The notes below the pieces were generated by a model. It saw nothing but the letters and a program-made list of their open reading frames with translations, made no database searches and had not been told where the DNA came from. 64,000 nt of DNA from Candidatus Gastranaerophilales bacterium (lineage in GTDB: Bacteria > Cyanobacteriota > Vampirovibrionia > Gastranaerophilales > Gastranaerophilaceae), in assembly GCA_944324405.1 (NCBI GenBank), contig CALUWF010000001.1, forward strand, positions 248,001 to 312,000. The letters run 5' to 3'. Shown piece after piece: positions 53,635 through 61,833 of the stretch. A program made the translations under genes and the position numbers. Position 1 is the stretch's first letter. Each line of letters begins with the position of its first letter.

Positions 53635-54843
53635 TTACTTTTTCTCCTTCTTTTTAAATAATCCCAGAAAGCCTTGCTCCTCGCGTTTTGCATGTTTTGT
53701 CGAAGTGTATGTATAATTATCCGACAAAAGTGCGGCAAGTTCCCTGAAGGCTTTTGCGATATTTGACTGATGATTTATATCGCTTACCGGTACTCCTTTG
53801 TTCATGGCATTAATTATCGCAAAATAATTATTCGGTATTTTATAATATACATTATGCCCCAAAACATCTTCAACGTCTTCTATTTTTATTTCGTCATTTT
53901 CCATATATCTGTTTACAATCAGTTTTATTTTGTCCTTTTGATAGCCCAAACGCTTAAAAAGGTCAAAACATCTCTGGCAATTTCTCACGGAGGGAAGGTT
54001 TAAAACCGCAATAAGAAGTATTAAATCGGAATTATCTAACGCCGTTATTGTTTTGCCGTCAAAAGAGCTTGTGGTGTCAATTATGACGTATGAAAAAACG
54101 CTTCTTAGAACATTTATCAAAGTTGTAATATTTTCGCTTGTGATAACCTCAGCCTGTTCTAAATCCGGAGGATCGGCAAGGACATAAAGGGATGTGTCTT
54201 TGTATTTTTCAAGAGTGGAGAGCAAAAACGTTTCGTCAATACGCTCCAAATTATTCACAACATAAGATGTGTCAAATGCCGGATTTAGGTCGAGAAAAGT
54301 GGTAACATCGCCCATTTGAAAATTTAAATCGACAAGGGCGACTTTTTCATTTGTAAGATTTGCAATTTCAACCGCTAAATTTGTTGCTATGGAGGTTTTG
54401 CCCATGCCCCCTTTGTTTGAAAAAGCCGTTATTACCTTGCATTTAGTCGTATCATTGATGTTGCCCAGAATAAGGTCTTTTATTTTTTCTACCGACTCAA
54501 TAAAATCAGCTTCTATAAGCGGTTTTACAAGATACTCTCTTGCCCCTGCGCGAAGCGCTTTTATAACGGTTTGAGAATCCATATCATAGGAAAGTACAAT
54601 TATTTTTGCGTTTCGCAGATTTTTAGACAATTTTACAATAATATCAAGAGTAAGCTGTGTACGTTGTGATATATCGACTATTACAAGGTTGGGATGCATC
54701 TCCGTAATTTCGGCGTATGAATTTATTGCATCGTCAAATTCGCCGATTATGTTAATATCCTCAACTCTTGCAAGATAACTCTTTACAAGCTCTCTGCTTA
54801 CCTGATCGGAATCTATTATAACTGTGTCTATTTTAATGCTCAT
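53635..54843 (-). CDS. cpaE: CpaE/TadZ: receiver-like plus MinD-like ATPase
   Basis: 402 residues. A response-regulator-like domain (about 1-125, 'LVIVDISQ', 'KIIVLSYDMDSQTVIKALRAGAREYLVKPL') is followed by a ParA/MinD ATPase with deviant Walker A 'FSNKGGMGKTSIATNLAVE', 'KVALVDLNFQMGDVTTFLDL' and 'YVIIDTTSSF'. Localises the Tad machine in the cell. The Lys and one Asp of the receiver are kept, but not the full acidic pocket, so phosphorylation is uncertain. Confidence 0.92.
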   Translation of the reverse strand: MSIKIDTVIIDSDQVSRELVKSYLARVEDINIIGEFDDAINSYAEITEMHPNLVIVDISQRTQLTLDIIVKLSKNLRNAKIIVLSYDMDSQTVIKALRAGAREYLVKPLIEADFIESVEKIKDLILGNINDTTKCKVITAFSNKGGMGKTSIATNLAVEIANLTNEKVALVDLNFQMGDVTTFLDLNPAFDTSYVVNNLERIDETFLLSTLEKYKDTSLYVLADPPDLEQAEVITSENITTLINVLRSVFSYVIIDTTSSFDGKTITALDNSDLILLIAVLNLPSVRNCQRCFDLFKRLGYQKDKIKLIVNRYMENDEIKIEDVEDVLGHNVYYKIPNNYFAIINAMNKGVPVSDINHQSNIAKAFRELAALLSDNYTYTSTKHAKREEQGFLGLFKKKEKK

Positions 54844-56204
54844 AATGTTTCCTGAATGCTCCGTGCCACAGGTGCATCAACTATCCTGGGCGTAATAAAT
54901 ATCATTAGTTCCGTGTCATTTTTGGCATCTTCAATCGTTTTAAACAAAACTCCGATTATCGGAATATCGCCCAAAAAAGGCACTTGGTTATTTGTTTTTG
55001 AACTTGTATTGTTTAAAAGCCCCGCAATAACAAGGGTTTCTCCGTCCATAAGCTCAACTGTGGTTTCGACTTTTCGTGTCTTAAAACCCGGGATTACAAC
55101 AGCATTTTGAGTATCTACAACGCCGGACGCACGGTCAATCTCGCTGACTTCAGGCGCAAGCTTGAGTTTTATCCTGCCTGTTTTTTCCATTATTGTGGGA
55201 GTAAAGTTTAAAATTACGCCTGTTTTTTTAAAATCATAAGCAATTTGCCCGTATTGGCCCATATCGGAAGGAACGGGAACTTCATTGCCCACATTAAAGC
55301 TTGCCTCTTCACCATCCACCGCAAGAAGTTTAGGCTCTGCCAAAATTTGCGCATCGCCTTTTGTTTCGGCCGCCTGCAATTCAAATGCTATGTCGCCCGC
55401 TTTATTTGAGAAGAAATATTTGACTCCGTTATCCACAAGCACGCGCGAAAACTTGCCGAGAGGAAGTGCATCCGTCGCAAAACCGCCGTCACCCGACATT
55501 GAACCGCCGGCTTGCTGAAATTTTGAATTGTTGCCGATTGAAAAGCCGGTGCCCAAATTTCTTGTAAAGTTTTTGGTAACTTCCGCTACTTTAACCTCTA
55601 AAAGCACTTGTTTTGAAGCACTTTCCGTCATATCAACGAGATTTATGTTATACGCTTTTGCAAGGTCGTTTATTTTTTTTCTTGTAGCGGTAGTGCTCAC
55701 CCTGCCCGACAATACGGCCCCATTATCATTAAAAATTATTGATATATCTTCATTTGGGGCAATATAGTCGACCGCTTTTAAAAACTCATCCACATCTTGA
55801 CGGATTACGAGATTATAAAAAACCGGCGTTTTATCCTCACCCCAAAAAATAAGACTTGTAGAGCCTGTTTTTTTACCGTTTACCATTAGCTGCTTTGACG
55901 TCAGAATAACAATGTCGGCCAAATTAGGATCAGCTATTGAAATCCTTTTAACCGGAGTGTCAAAATTTAAAATCTGTGATTTTCCCACAACCGCATAGAG
56001 CTTTTCATTATTATCGCAAAAAGCATTTTTGACTATCATTGCGTCGTTGTAAATTGAAGTTCCGTTGTTTTCCCACGGCGCTTCGATATTTATACCGCTG
56101 TTTTCAATATCCCTAAAGCCCTCAAGCGCAAAAGCCGCGCCGCAATAAACAAAAGCGGACACAAGAAAAAGCATAAACGATATTTTTGCAAATACTTTTA
56201 TCAT
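54840..56204 (-). CDS. cpaC: Tad pilus secretin CpaC/RcpA
   Basis: 454 residues. Signal peptide (about 1-26). N-terminal pilus-assembly domain ('AVVGKSQILNFDTPVKRISIADPNLADIVILTSKQLMVNGKKTGSTSLIFWGE'), BON-like segment (about 140-185), then secretin core with 'VLLEVKVAEV', 'LAEPKLLAVDGEEASFNVGNEVPVP' and 'ETLVIAGLLNNTSSKTNNQVPFLGDIPIIGVLFK'. Forms the outer membrane channel. The start follows the cpaB stop with no spacer. Confidence 0.94.
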   Translation of the reverse strand: MIKVFAKISFMLFLVSAFVYCGAAFALEGFRDIENSGINIEAPWENNGTSIYNDAMIVKNAFCDNNEKLYAVVGKSQILNFDTPVKRISIADPNLADIVILTSKQLMVNGKKTGSTSLIFWGEDKTPVFYNLVIRQDVDEFLKAVDYIAPNEDISIIFNDNGAVLSGRVSTTATRKKINDLAKAYNINLVDMTESASKQVLLEVKVAEVTKNFTRNLGTGFSIGNNSKFQQAGGSMSGDGGFATDALPLGKFSRVLVDNGVKYFFSNKAGDIAFELQAAETKGDAQILAEPKLLAVDGEEASFNVGNEVPVPSDMGQYGQIAYDFKKTGVILNFTPTIMEKTGRIKLKLAPEVSEIDRASGVVDTQNAVVIPGFKTRKVETTVELMDGETLVIAGLLNNTSSKTNNQVPFLGDIPIIGVLFKTIEDAKNDTELMIFITPRIVDAPVARSIQETL

Positions 56205-57074
56205 CTACAAAGGCGCCCCCACTATAATTTTCTTGTCTCCCGAGATAAATTCAATCTCCTCTTCATTTTTAATATTTGATTTTACCACAGGAATGTCTTT
56301 TGTGTCTTTAACATCTGAGACATTTACCTCGGGAACCTGCGGCATATCATAAGAAGGGACATCAGATAGCTCAACAAGTTCGCGCTGCGGAGCGGATTGG
56401 GAAAATTGAGGAAGCTGTGCCGCAGCCGCACTGAACTTGTAGCCTGTTCTTTCATGCCTGTTTCTCTGTATCAAAACCGCTTTATCGTTATTTACCGCGG
56501 TGATAAAAACAGGAACATCTCTGTCTTTAATTTCAAGCATAATGTATTTGCCCGAGCTGTCTTTAATATCAACTATATCAAGCACTTTAACATCCTGCGC
56601 CGAAATTGCGTTTTTTGAAAAATATATATCGACATGCGAGCCTGATTTTATAAAAGGCGGAAGCGTATCAAGCCTTATTGCAACGGCTCTGTATCCTCTT
56701 TGCGGCTCACTGTGAGTAAAATCAATATCGGAAGCTTTAAAATATCCCTCTACAATAGGCGAATCGGCCTTTATGTCTTTAGTCGCCTTAAGGCCGGAAA
56801 TTTGTGAAACGCTGGCTATTGCACCTTCTATTTCAATGGGGAACTGTTTTGTAGTAAGGTTTTTAGACTCCAGAGTATCGCCTTTTTTAATATCTGTTTT
56901 TGCAACAACGTATACTATTTTCCTTATCGGGACGCTTGTACTTGTACTTGTAAGTTTTTTTAAATTTTCGTTTTCAATTTTCAGCTTAACAATAACCTGA
57001 TAAGAGGCGACAGCAATTGCAACGCCTACTATCATAGAAATTATAAGCTGATTTTTATTCTTTTTAATACTCAT
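56205..57074 (-). CDS. cpaB: Tad pilus protein CpaB/RcpC
   Basis: 289 residues. One N-terminal membrane helix (about 9-27), a SAF domain ('YVVAKTDIKKGDTLESKNLTTKQFP') and a CpaB domain ('GYRAVAIRLDTLPPFIKSGSHVDIYFS'). The C-terminal 80 residues are Pro/Val/Asp-rich and divergent. It heads the pilus operon; TAAAAT boxes lie upstream in the 56-base gap after cinA. Confidence 0.9.
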   Translation of the reverse strand: MSIKKNKNQLIISMIVGVAIAVASYQVIVKLKIENENLKKLTSTSTSVPIRKIVYVVAKTDIKKGDTLESKNLTTKQFPIEIEGAIASVSQISGLKATKDIKADSPIVEGYFKASDIDFTHSEPQRGYRAVAIRLDTLPPFIKSGSHVDIYFSKNAISAQDVKVLDIVDIKDSSGKYIMLEIKDRDVPVFITAVNNDKAVLIQRNRHERTGYKFSAAAAQLPQFSQSAPQRELVELSDVPSYDMPQVPEVNVSDVKDTKDIPVVKSNIKNEEEIEFISGDKKIIVGAPL

Positions 57075-57130
57075 AAACTCACAAGCTTCCGCTTTACATT
57101 TTACATTATTTTACACAATAGGAAAAATCA

Positions 57131-57652
57131 TTAAGTTTCTTTACATGCTGCAATATTTTCCCTTAAAAATCCAACAAGATTTTTAAGAGCACCTTTTGCA
57201 ATGTCTTTTTTGATTGCAACCCTTGTGTCAATAAATTCCCCCTCTTTAATTTTTGATTGAAATTTTATAACCTCTATATGTTCCCTGCCCTCTTTTAAAA
57301 TTCCAAAACCCATATAGCAAAGCCCGACGGGTTTTTCTTTTGAACCCCCGGTGGGGCCTAAAATACCTGTTGTCGCAAGCGAAACAGGTTCATATTTTAA
57401 AAGCCCCAGTGCCATTTGATACGCCACTTCGGGACTCACCGCGCCCACAGTGTCAAGGGTTTCTTTTTTAACCCCCAAAAAGCGTGTTTTTGCTTCGTTT
57501 GAATAAGTTACAAAATTTTGCTCAATATAGGCGCTTGAGCCTGAAATATCGGTAAGATAAGAACTTATTAAACCGCCCGTGCACGACTCTGCACAGGCGA
57601 TTTTAAGATTGTTTTTTATAAGAATTTCTTTTATCTCTTCAAGTATTTCCAT
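57131..57652 (-). CDS. pncC: CinA C-terminal domain protein (NMN amidohydrolase type)
   Basis: 173 residues containing only the CinA C-terminal domain. Motifs: 'LKIACAESCTGGLISSYLTDISGSSAYIEQNFVTYSNEAKTRFLGV', 'GAVSPEVAYQMALG', 'SLATTGILGPTGGSKEKPVGLCYMG'. The E. coli homologue deamidates nicotinamide mononucleotide. The N-terminal MoaB-like domain of full CinA is absent. Nine bases after the secreted protein gene. Confidence 0.92.
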   Translation of the reverse strand: MEILEEIKEILIKNNLKIACAESCTGGLISSYLTDISGSSAYIEQNFVTYSNEAKTRFLGVKKETLDTVGAVSPEVAYQMALGLLKYEPVSLATTGILGPTGGSKEKPVGLCYMGFGILKEGREHIEVIKFQSKIKEGEFIDTRVAIKKDIAKGALKNLVGFLRENIAACKET

Positions 57653-57661
57653 TAAAACCTC

Positions 57662-58348
57662 TTATGAAACAGGTACATCAAGCGGTTCAAGCAGAATTAT
57701 GTCAAAGACAATCCCTTGATCAATAACAACGTCATGTCCTTTTCTGAACAGGTCAAAAATACTATCCCCGACAAGATAAACCCCGCCGCCGATTGTTCCG
57801 CCGATTGCGGCAAATGGCGTTACGAGAAATCTTCCGCCGTTAAAGAGCTCATCTCCTGATTTTATACCCCACTTTGTAGTATCCGAAATTATTTTCCCGC
57901 TCTTTTTGGTGTTTCTTTTTAATTCATTCCAATAATTTCCGCCGCCTGAAATTGCGCCGTCCTGCAATATTTCAAAATTTGAGCAGACAGCAGCTTTTAT
58001 GGGCAGTTGTTTTCCCTGAACGCTTACAACATGGTCAAATGTTAAATACAAAAGCGCGCTTCTTGAGGGTCTTCCCGTTGCTCTGTATTTTTCAACCGTG
58101 CCGCGCACTAAAGAGCCGGAGGGTAAAATTGTTCTGTTGTTTATTTTTACGTCATTAGTTAATCTTGCGCTAAACATATCGCCTGCTTGCATTTGAGAAG
58201 TCGACAGGGGTTCAACCATAACAAGATTAAACTTTGTACCCTTTGGAACTCTTTGTGTAGATACATCCGCTTTTATTTGATAAGCAAAAACAGTGCCAAA
58301 CGAGAGCATAAATGCACATAAAGCAAGTGTGCAAAAAAGCTTTTTCAT
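57662..58348 (-). CDS. Secreted hypothetical protein, VirB10/TrbI-like beta features
   Basis: 228 residues. Signal peptide (about 1-22, ending VFA). Beta-rich body: 'VPKGTKFNLVMVEPLSTSQMQAGDMFSARLTND' and 'LPSGSLVRGTVEKYRATGRPSRSALLYLTFDHV', a pattern loosely like the TrbI/VirB10 outer membrane domain, then a Gly-rich hydrophobic stretch (about 175-195) and 'IVFDIILLEPLDVPV' at the end. Function unknown. GGAGG before the ATG, which overlaps the HD gene stop by one base. Confidence 0.75.
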   Translation of the reverse strand: MKKLFCTLALCAFMLSFGTVFAYQIKADVSTQRVPKGTKFNLVMVEPLSTSQMQAGDMFSARLTNDVKINNRTILPSGSLVRGTVEKYRATGRPSRSALLYLTFDHVVSVQGKQLPIKAAVCSNFEILQDGAISGGGNYWNELKRNTKKSGKIISDTTKWGIKSGDELFNGGRFLVTPFAAIGGTIGGGVYLVGDSIFDLFRKGHDVVIDQGIVFDIILLEPLDVPVS

Positions 58349-59193
58349 TATTTTTCCTCCGTAATATCCAATTCTCTTACATTTGTTTTGCCGAATTTTG
58401 CACTCAAATCGTCAATGTGGTGAACAATATAATAAAAAGGTTCCAATTCTTTTTCCGACAAGTCAATAATTGCGCCCCAATCGCTTCTTCCATGATGTGC
58501 GGCAATCATTTTTGCAATGTTTTTAAAGCCCGCGCTCATACAAAGGCAATAACCGTACTGCGAATGGCTTATCCAGTCTTTTTTGAAATCTTCGCTGTAG
58601 TCTATATAACCTGTTTCAAGATTTATCGTATATTCAAAAATTTTGCCTATATCATGCAAAATGCACGCGGCGTAAAGCTCTTCTTTATCCACCTTGTTAT
58701 TGAGTTTCGGATAAATAAGCCGGGCAAAATCAACACATTCAAGCGTATGCACCAAAAGCCCGCCTACGTAATTGTGATGCATGGCCTTTGCGGCAGGGGC
58801 TATTTTCAAAGCTTGCGCGTCGTCTTTTAAATTTTTTAAAACAAAGTTTTTGAGTTCTTCATTTTCAAAAGTTTCAACAAAAGAAATAAGCTCATTATAA
58901 GCCTGTTCTCTTTGTTCTTCGCTTAATCCGCAGCGGGCTTCTTCAACGAGTTTCATGTTGTTTATAAGGCAGTTGTTGAATTTATCGTTATAAGTTGCGG
59001 TAAGGATTTTTACGATATTTCCCGTCTTAAAAAGCTTCTCGTCAAGACGATTAAGCGCCTCTTCCCATAAAACGCAATTTAAGATACTCCCGTCGGTAAG
59101 ATTTTTAATCTGCATTTTGCCCATTTTGGTACCGGCTTTGGTATCTCCTACCATATAATTTAAAACTTGATAATTTGAATCTAAGTCCAGCAT
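58348..59193 (-). CDS. HD-domain protein, YhaM-like 3'-5' exoribonuclease type
   Basis: 281 residues. OB-like N-terminal domain (about 1-85) followed by an HD domain: 'AKAMHHNYVGGLLVHTLECVDFARLI', 'ELYAACILHDIGKIFEY' (His-Asp) and 'ISHSQYGYCLCMSAGFKNIAKMIAAHHGRSDWGA'. The OB plus HD order matches Bacillus YhaM, an exoribonuclease. TAAAAT ends six bases before the ATG, with TTTACA 17 bases upstream and no ribosome binding site. Confidence 0.85.
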   Translation of the reverse strand: MLDLDSNYQVLNYMVGDTKAGTKMGKMQIKNLTDGSILNCVLWEEALNRLDEKLFKTGNIVKILTATYNDKFNNCLINNMKLVEEARCGLSEEQREQAYNELISFVETFENEELKNFVLKNLKDDAQALKIAPAAKAMHHNYVGGLLVHTLECVDFARLIYPKLNNKVDKEELYAACILHDIGKIFEYTINLETGYIDYSEDFKKDWISHSQYGYCLCMSAGFKNIAKMIAAHHGRSDWGAIIDLSEKELEPFYYIVHHIDDLSAKFGKTNVRELDITEEK

Positions 59194-59199
59194 GTTACA

Positions 59200-59228
59200 A
59201 TTTTATTATAAAGAAGCTTTTTTGTAAA
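59200..59228 (-). promoter_or_regulatory. Promoter, leaderless start of the HD-domain gene
   Basis: TTTACA (59223-59228), 17-base spacer, TAAAAT (59200-59205), six bases, then the ATG at 59193. Confidence 0.65.
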
Positions 59229-59234
59229 GTTTTA

Positions 59235-60089
59235 TTAATTTTCTTCCCCTCCGCCGCAAGTCAGCTTAACAAGGGTCTGATTGTTAATTTCCCCGCCGAT
59301 TAACATAATAATAGAGGTGTAATAAAGCCATACCATTAAAATGGCAAAAGTACCGATTGTCCCGTAAACTCTGTTATATGTACCGAGCTCATTGACATAG
59401 AGTGAAAAAAGCCATGAGCCCAACAACCAAAATACACAGAAAAACAAAGCGCCCGGCACCACGCTTTTTCTCTTTATTGAGAAATCCCGCGCAGGTAGCA
59501 CGTAATAATTTATCATTGCAAGAATAAAAAGCATTAAAAACGCAACCGGCCAGCGCCCTACAAGCAAAGTATGGACAAAATCCTGCGGCAGATGAATATG
59601 AAGCGCCACGAAATTTAAAATAACTTTCCCGAAAATAATAAGATTAACAGAGATAAAAAAGAAAAAAGCGTTAACAAAAACCATCAAAACAGACAAAAGC
59701 CTTGTTTGGATAAAACTTCTGTTTTCTTGAATTTTGTTTGCACGGTTGAGCCCCTTGATAATGACTGCAATCGCGTTTGAAGCCAAAATAAGCGTCACAA
59801 TAAAACCTACAAGAGCCATAGTGCCGCCGTTTTGAAAAAGTATCACTTCTCTTAATACGCTCTTTAGCAAATCAGCCACGGCATGCGGCGTAAAAACGGA
59901 TATAAAATAAATTATTTTGTCTACAAAAACCTTTTTTCCAAGCCAGCCAAACACAGCCATTAAAAAAAGCATAAAAGGAAAAATGCCAAGAACAAGCATA
60001 AATGCCATTTCAGATGCCATGCCGGGAAAGTCTTCGGTAATTATTGATTTTTTTAAATTTAAGCAGTATTCCTTTAAAAGCTTATACAT
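59235..60089 (-). CDS. YihY/BrkB-family membrane protein
   Basis: 284 residues with six predicted helices (near 30-50, 90-110, 130-155, 175-197, 210-232, 243-265). Family marks: 'MASEMAFMLVLGIFPFMLFLMAVFGWLG', 'VVPGALFFCVFWLLGSWLFSLYVNELGTYNRVYGTIGTFAILMVWLYYTSIIMLIGGEIN'. Once called RNase BN, the family's real role is unsettled. AGGGG before the ATG; eight bases after nrnA. Confidence 0.9.
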   Translation of the reverse strand: MYKLLKEYCLNLKKSIITEDFPGMASEMAFMLVLGIFPFMLFLMAVFGWLGKKVFVDKIIYFISVFTPHAVADLLKSVLREVILFQNGGTMALVGFIVTLILASNAIAVIIKGLNRANKIQENRSFIQTRLLSVLMVFVNAFFFFISVNLIIFGKVILNFVALHIHLPQDFVHTLLVGRWPVAFLMLFILAMINYYVLPARDFSIKRKSVVPGALFFCVFWLLGSWLFSLYVNELGTYNRVYGTIGTFAILMVWLYYTSIIMLIGGEINNQTLVKLTCGGGEEN

Positions 60090-60097
60090 AAGAACCC

Positions 60098-61060
60098 CTA
60101 AAGATGTTTTTTTATTTCATCCAAAATTGACTCAAGCGCCGCATCCATGGGTTTTTTAATTGTGCAGCCGGCAGCGCGGGAATGTCCTCCGCCGCCGAAT
60201 TTTTTTACAATGCAGGTTATATCCGTTTCTTTTGAACGCATTGAAACTTTTATGTCACCCCTGTCTGTTTCTTTCAATACAAAGGCAATTTCAACCGGTT
60301 TTATCGAGCGCAAAGCCTCGCTCAGCCCTTCCGTGTGTTCGTCTTTTGCGCCGAATTTCTCCATATCTTTGAGTTTTATTGTAGTATAGGCGATTTTATC
60401 ATTACATTCAAATTTTGCATTTGAAAGACAATACGCCTGCAACATAACCATGGCTTTTTGTTTTTGTTCATAGCATTTTTGGGCAATATCCGCACTGTTT
60501 ACCCCTTTTTTTAAAAGGCTTGAAACGATTTCAAAAGTTTCGCCCGTCACCGTTTCATATTTAAAACAGCCCGTATCGGTCAAAATTGAAACATAAAGAC
60601 AATTTGCCATCTCAAGCGTGATATTTTTATTTTCTTTTTCAAAAATTTTATACAAAACTTCGCCCGTGCTGGAGAGTCCGCCCTGCACGTAATTATACAT
60701 TGCAAAGCCTTTGTTTGTTTTGTGATGGTCAATGTTTATCGTAACTTTTGCATGGTTAAAAATAAGACGCGCAGCTTCTACAATTCTGTCCGCTGAGGCA
60801 ACGTCAACGCAAATTACCGTATCATAAATATCTTCAATATCATCAAATGTTTTTGCCTCTTTTATATAAGGCAGAAATAAATAAGTATTTGGGAAATTTT
60901 TATCCCTTGAAACCTGCAAGAGTATATCTGCCTTATCGCCTATAAAAGATTTCAGCGCACAGGCAGAGCCTAAAGTATCCCCGTCCGGATTAACATGGGT
61001 TATGATTAAAATTTTCTTTGCATCGTTAATGAGTTCAAAGATTTTTTGAGTCATGCCCAA
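60098..61060 (-). CDS. nrnA: DHH-family phosphoesterase (NrnA/RecJ-like)
   Basis: 320 residues (TTG 61060, or ATG 61054). DHH domain: 'ILIITHVNPDGDTLGSACAL', 'VICVDVASADRI', 'NIDHHKTNKGFAMYN', 'CLYVSILTDTGCFKYETVT'; DHHA1 domain with 'VSMRSKETDITCIVKKFGGGGHSRAAGCTI'. Likely degrades nanoRNA or pAp, or cyclic dinucleotide products. Confidence 0.92.
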   Translation of the reverse strand: MGMTQKIFELINDAKKILIITHVNPDGDTLGSACALKSFIGDKADILLQVSRDKNFPNTYLFLPYIKEAKTFDDIEDIYDTVICVDVASADRIVEAARLIFNHAKVTINIDHHKTNKGFAMYNYVQGGLSSTGEVLYKIFEKENKNITLEMANCLYVSILTDTGCFKYETVTGETFEIVSSLLKKGVNSADIAQKCYEQKQKAMVMLQAYCLSNAKFECNDKIAYTTIKLKDMEKFGAKDEHTEGLSEALRSIKPVEIAFVLKETDRGDIKVSMRSKETDITCIVKKFGGGGHSRAAGCTIKKPMDAALESILDEIKKHL

Positions 61061-61083
61061 AGATTATCACAAAAAAATATTTT

Positions 61084-61620
61084 TTAAAAAGCTTCCGTAA
61101 TATTTTTCAAATTTATTACATTCGGCGTATGAAAATTTAAATATGAATAACTGTTTTTAAGTTCATACGCTTCCTCAAACGGAAGCATTTTGAGCGCATT
61201 TTTCAAAAGCCTTGTTGCGCTTTTTATTTTATTTAGAGCAATAAGCAAATCGATTTTAAGACGATACAGGCAGTGCATTTTATCACTTTCTCCCAAGCTG
61301 ACCCGAAGGGCGCTTATTGTGCAAAATTCAAGCGCACTGTTATAATCTTTTTTTTGAAAATAGCAATAGGCAATTTTTGATGTTACTTCAAAGTCGTCTA
61401 TCCCGCCCTTATATAGCTTTTGCCAGATTTCAAGAGATTTTTCAATCTCATCTTCCAAAAGATATATTAACGCCCTTAGTTTAAGAGATTTTACATGCCA
61501 AGGGCATATTTCAAGTGCATAAGACACGTATTTCTTTGCTTTTTTATTGTCTTCTATGTAAAAAAACGTGTCGTAAGCTGTTTTATAGTATTTTTCCGCA
61601 AGAAAATTTATAACACTCAT
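61084..61620 (-). CDS. Small TPR-like protein
   Basis: 178 residues, entirely helical with tetratricopeptide-like pairs ('AKKYVSYALEICPWHVKSLKLRALIYLLEDEIEKSLEIWQKLY', 'TSKIAYCYFQKKDYNSALEFCTISAL'). No signal peptide, so probably cytosolic. AAAGGAC lies upstream of the ATG but at a long spacing. It leads the nrnA-yihY run with a 23-base gap. Confidence 0.75.
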   Translation of the reverse strand: MSVINFLAEKYYKTAYDTFFYIEDNKKAKKYVSYALEICPWHVKSLKLRALIYLLEDEIEKSLEIWQKLYKGGIDDFEVTSKIAYCYFQKKDYNSALEFCTISALRVSLGESDKMHCLYRLKIDLLIALNKIKSATRLLKNALKMLPFEEAYELKNSYSYLNFHTPNVINLKNITEAF

Positions 61621-61719
61621 AATGCTTTATTAATTCTCTAAGTCCTTTTAATTTCATTGTATATACAGTTAAACACACGGGCTAGTATATTTTTTAAATA
61701 AGTCCGAAAACATGACAGG

Positions 61720-61766
61720 GGGCATGATTTCATGAGATTACAAAACGTTACATTAGGGCATGATTT
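61720..61766. repeat. Paired 11-bp direct repeat upstream of nrdJ
   Basis: GGGCATGATTT at 61720-61730 and again at 61756-61766, 36 bases apart, ending 17 bases before the TATAAT of nrdJ. Candidate binding sites of a regulator. Confidence 0.45.
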
Positions 61767-61783
61767 TTTAAAAAGGTTTAAGC

Positions 61784-61789
61784 TATAAT
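61784..61789 (+). promoter_or_regulatory. nrdJ -10 box
   Basis: Consensus TATAAT 44 bases before the GTG start. The -35 position is poor and is occupied by the second GGGCATGATTT repeat, which would fit activator-dependent control. Confidence 0.5.
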
Positions 61790-61833
61790 TATAGAAATTG
61801 ATTTTAAAACATTACTTGGTTGGAGGAAAAAAA

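Noticed and set aside
61621-61833. Cobalamin riboswitch upstream of nrdJ
   Set aside because: No B12-box-like sequence or extended paired regions could be recognised in the 213-base gap; the direct repeats look like protein sites instead.
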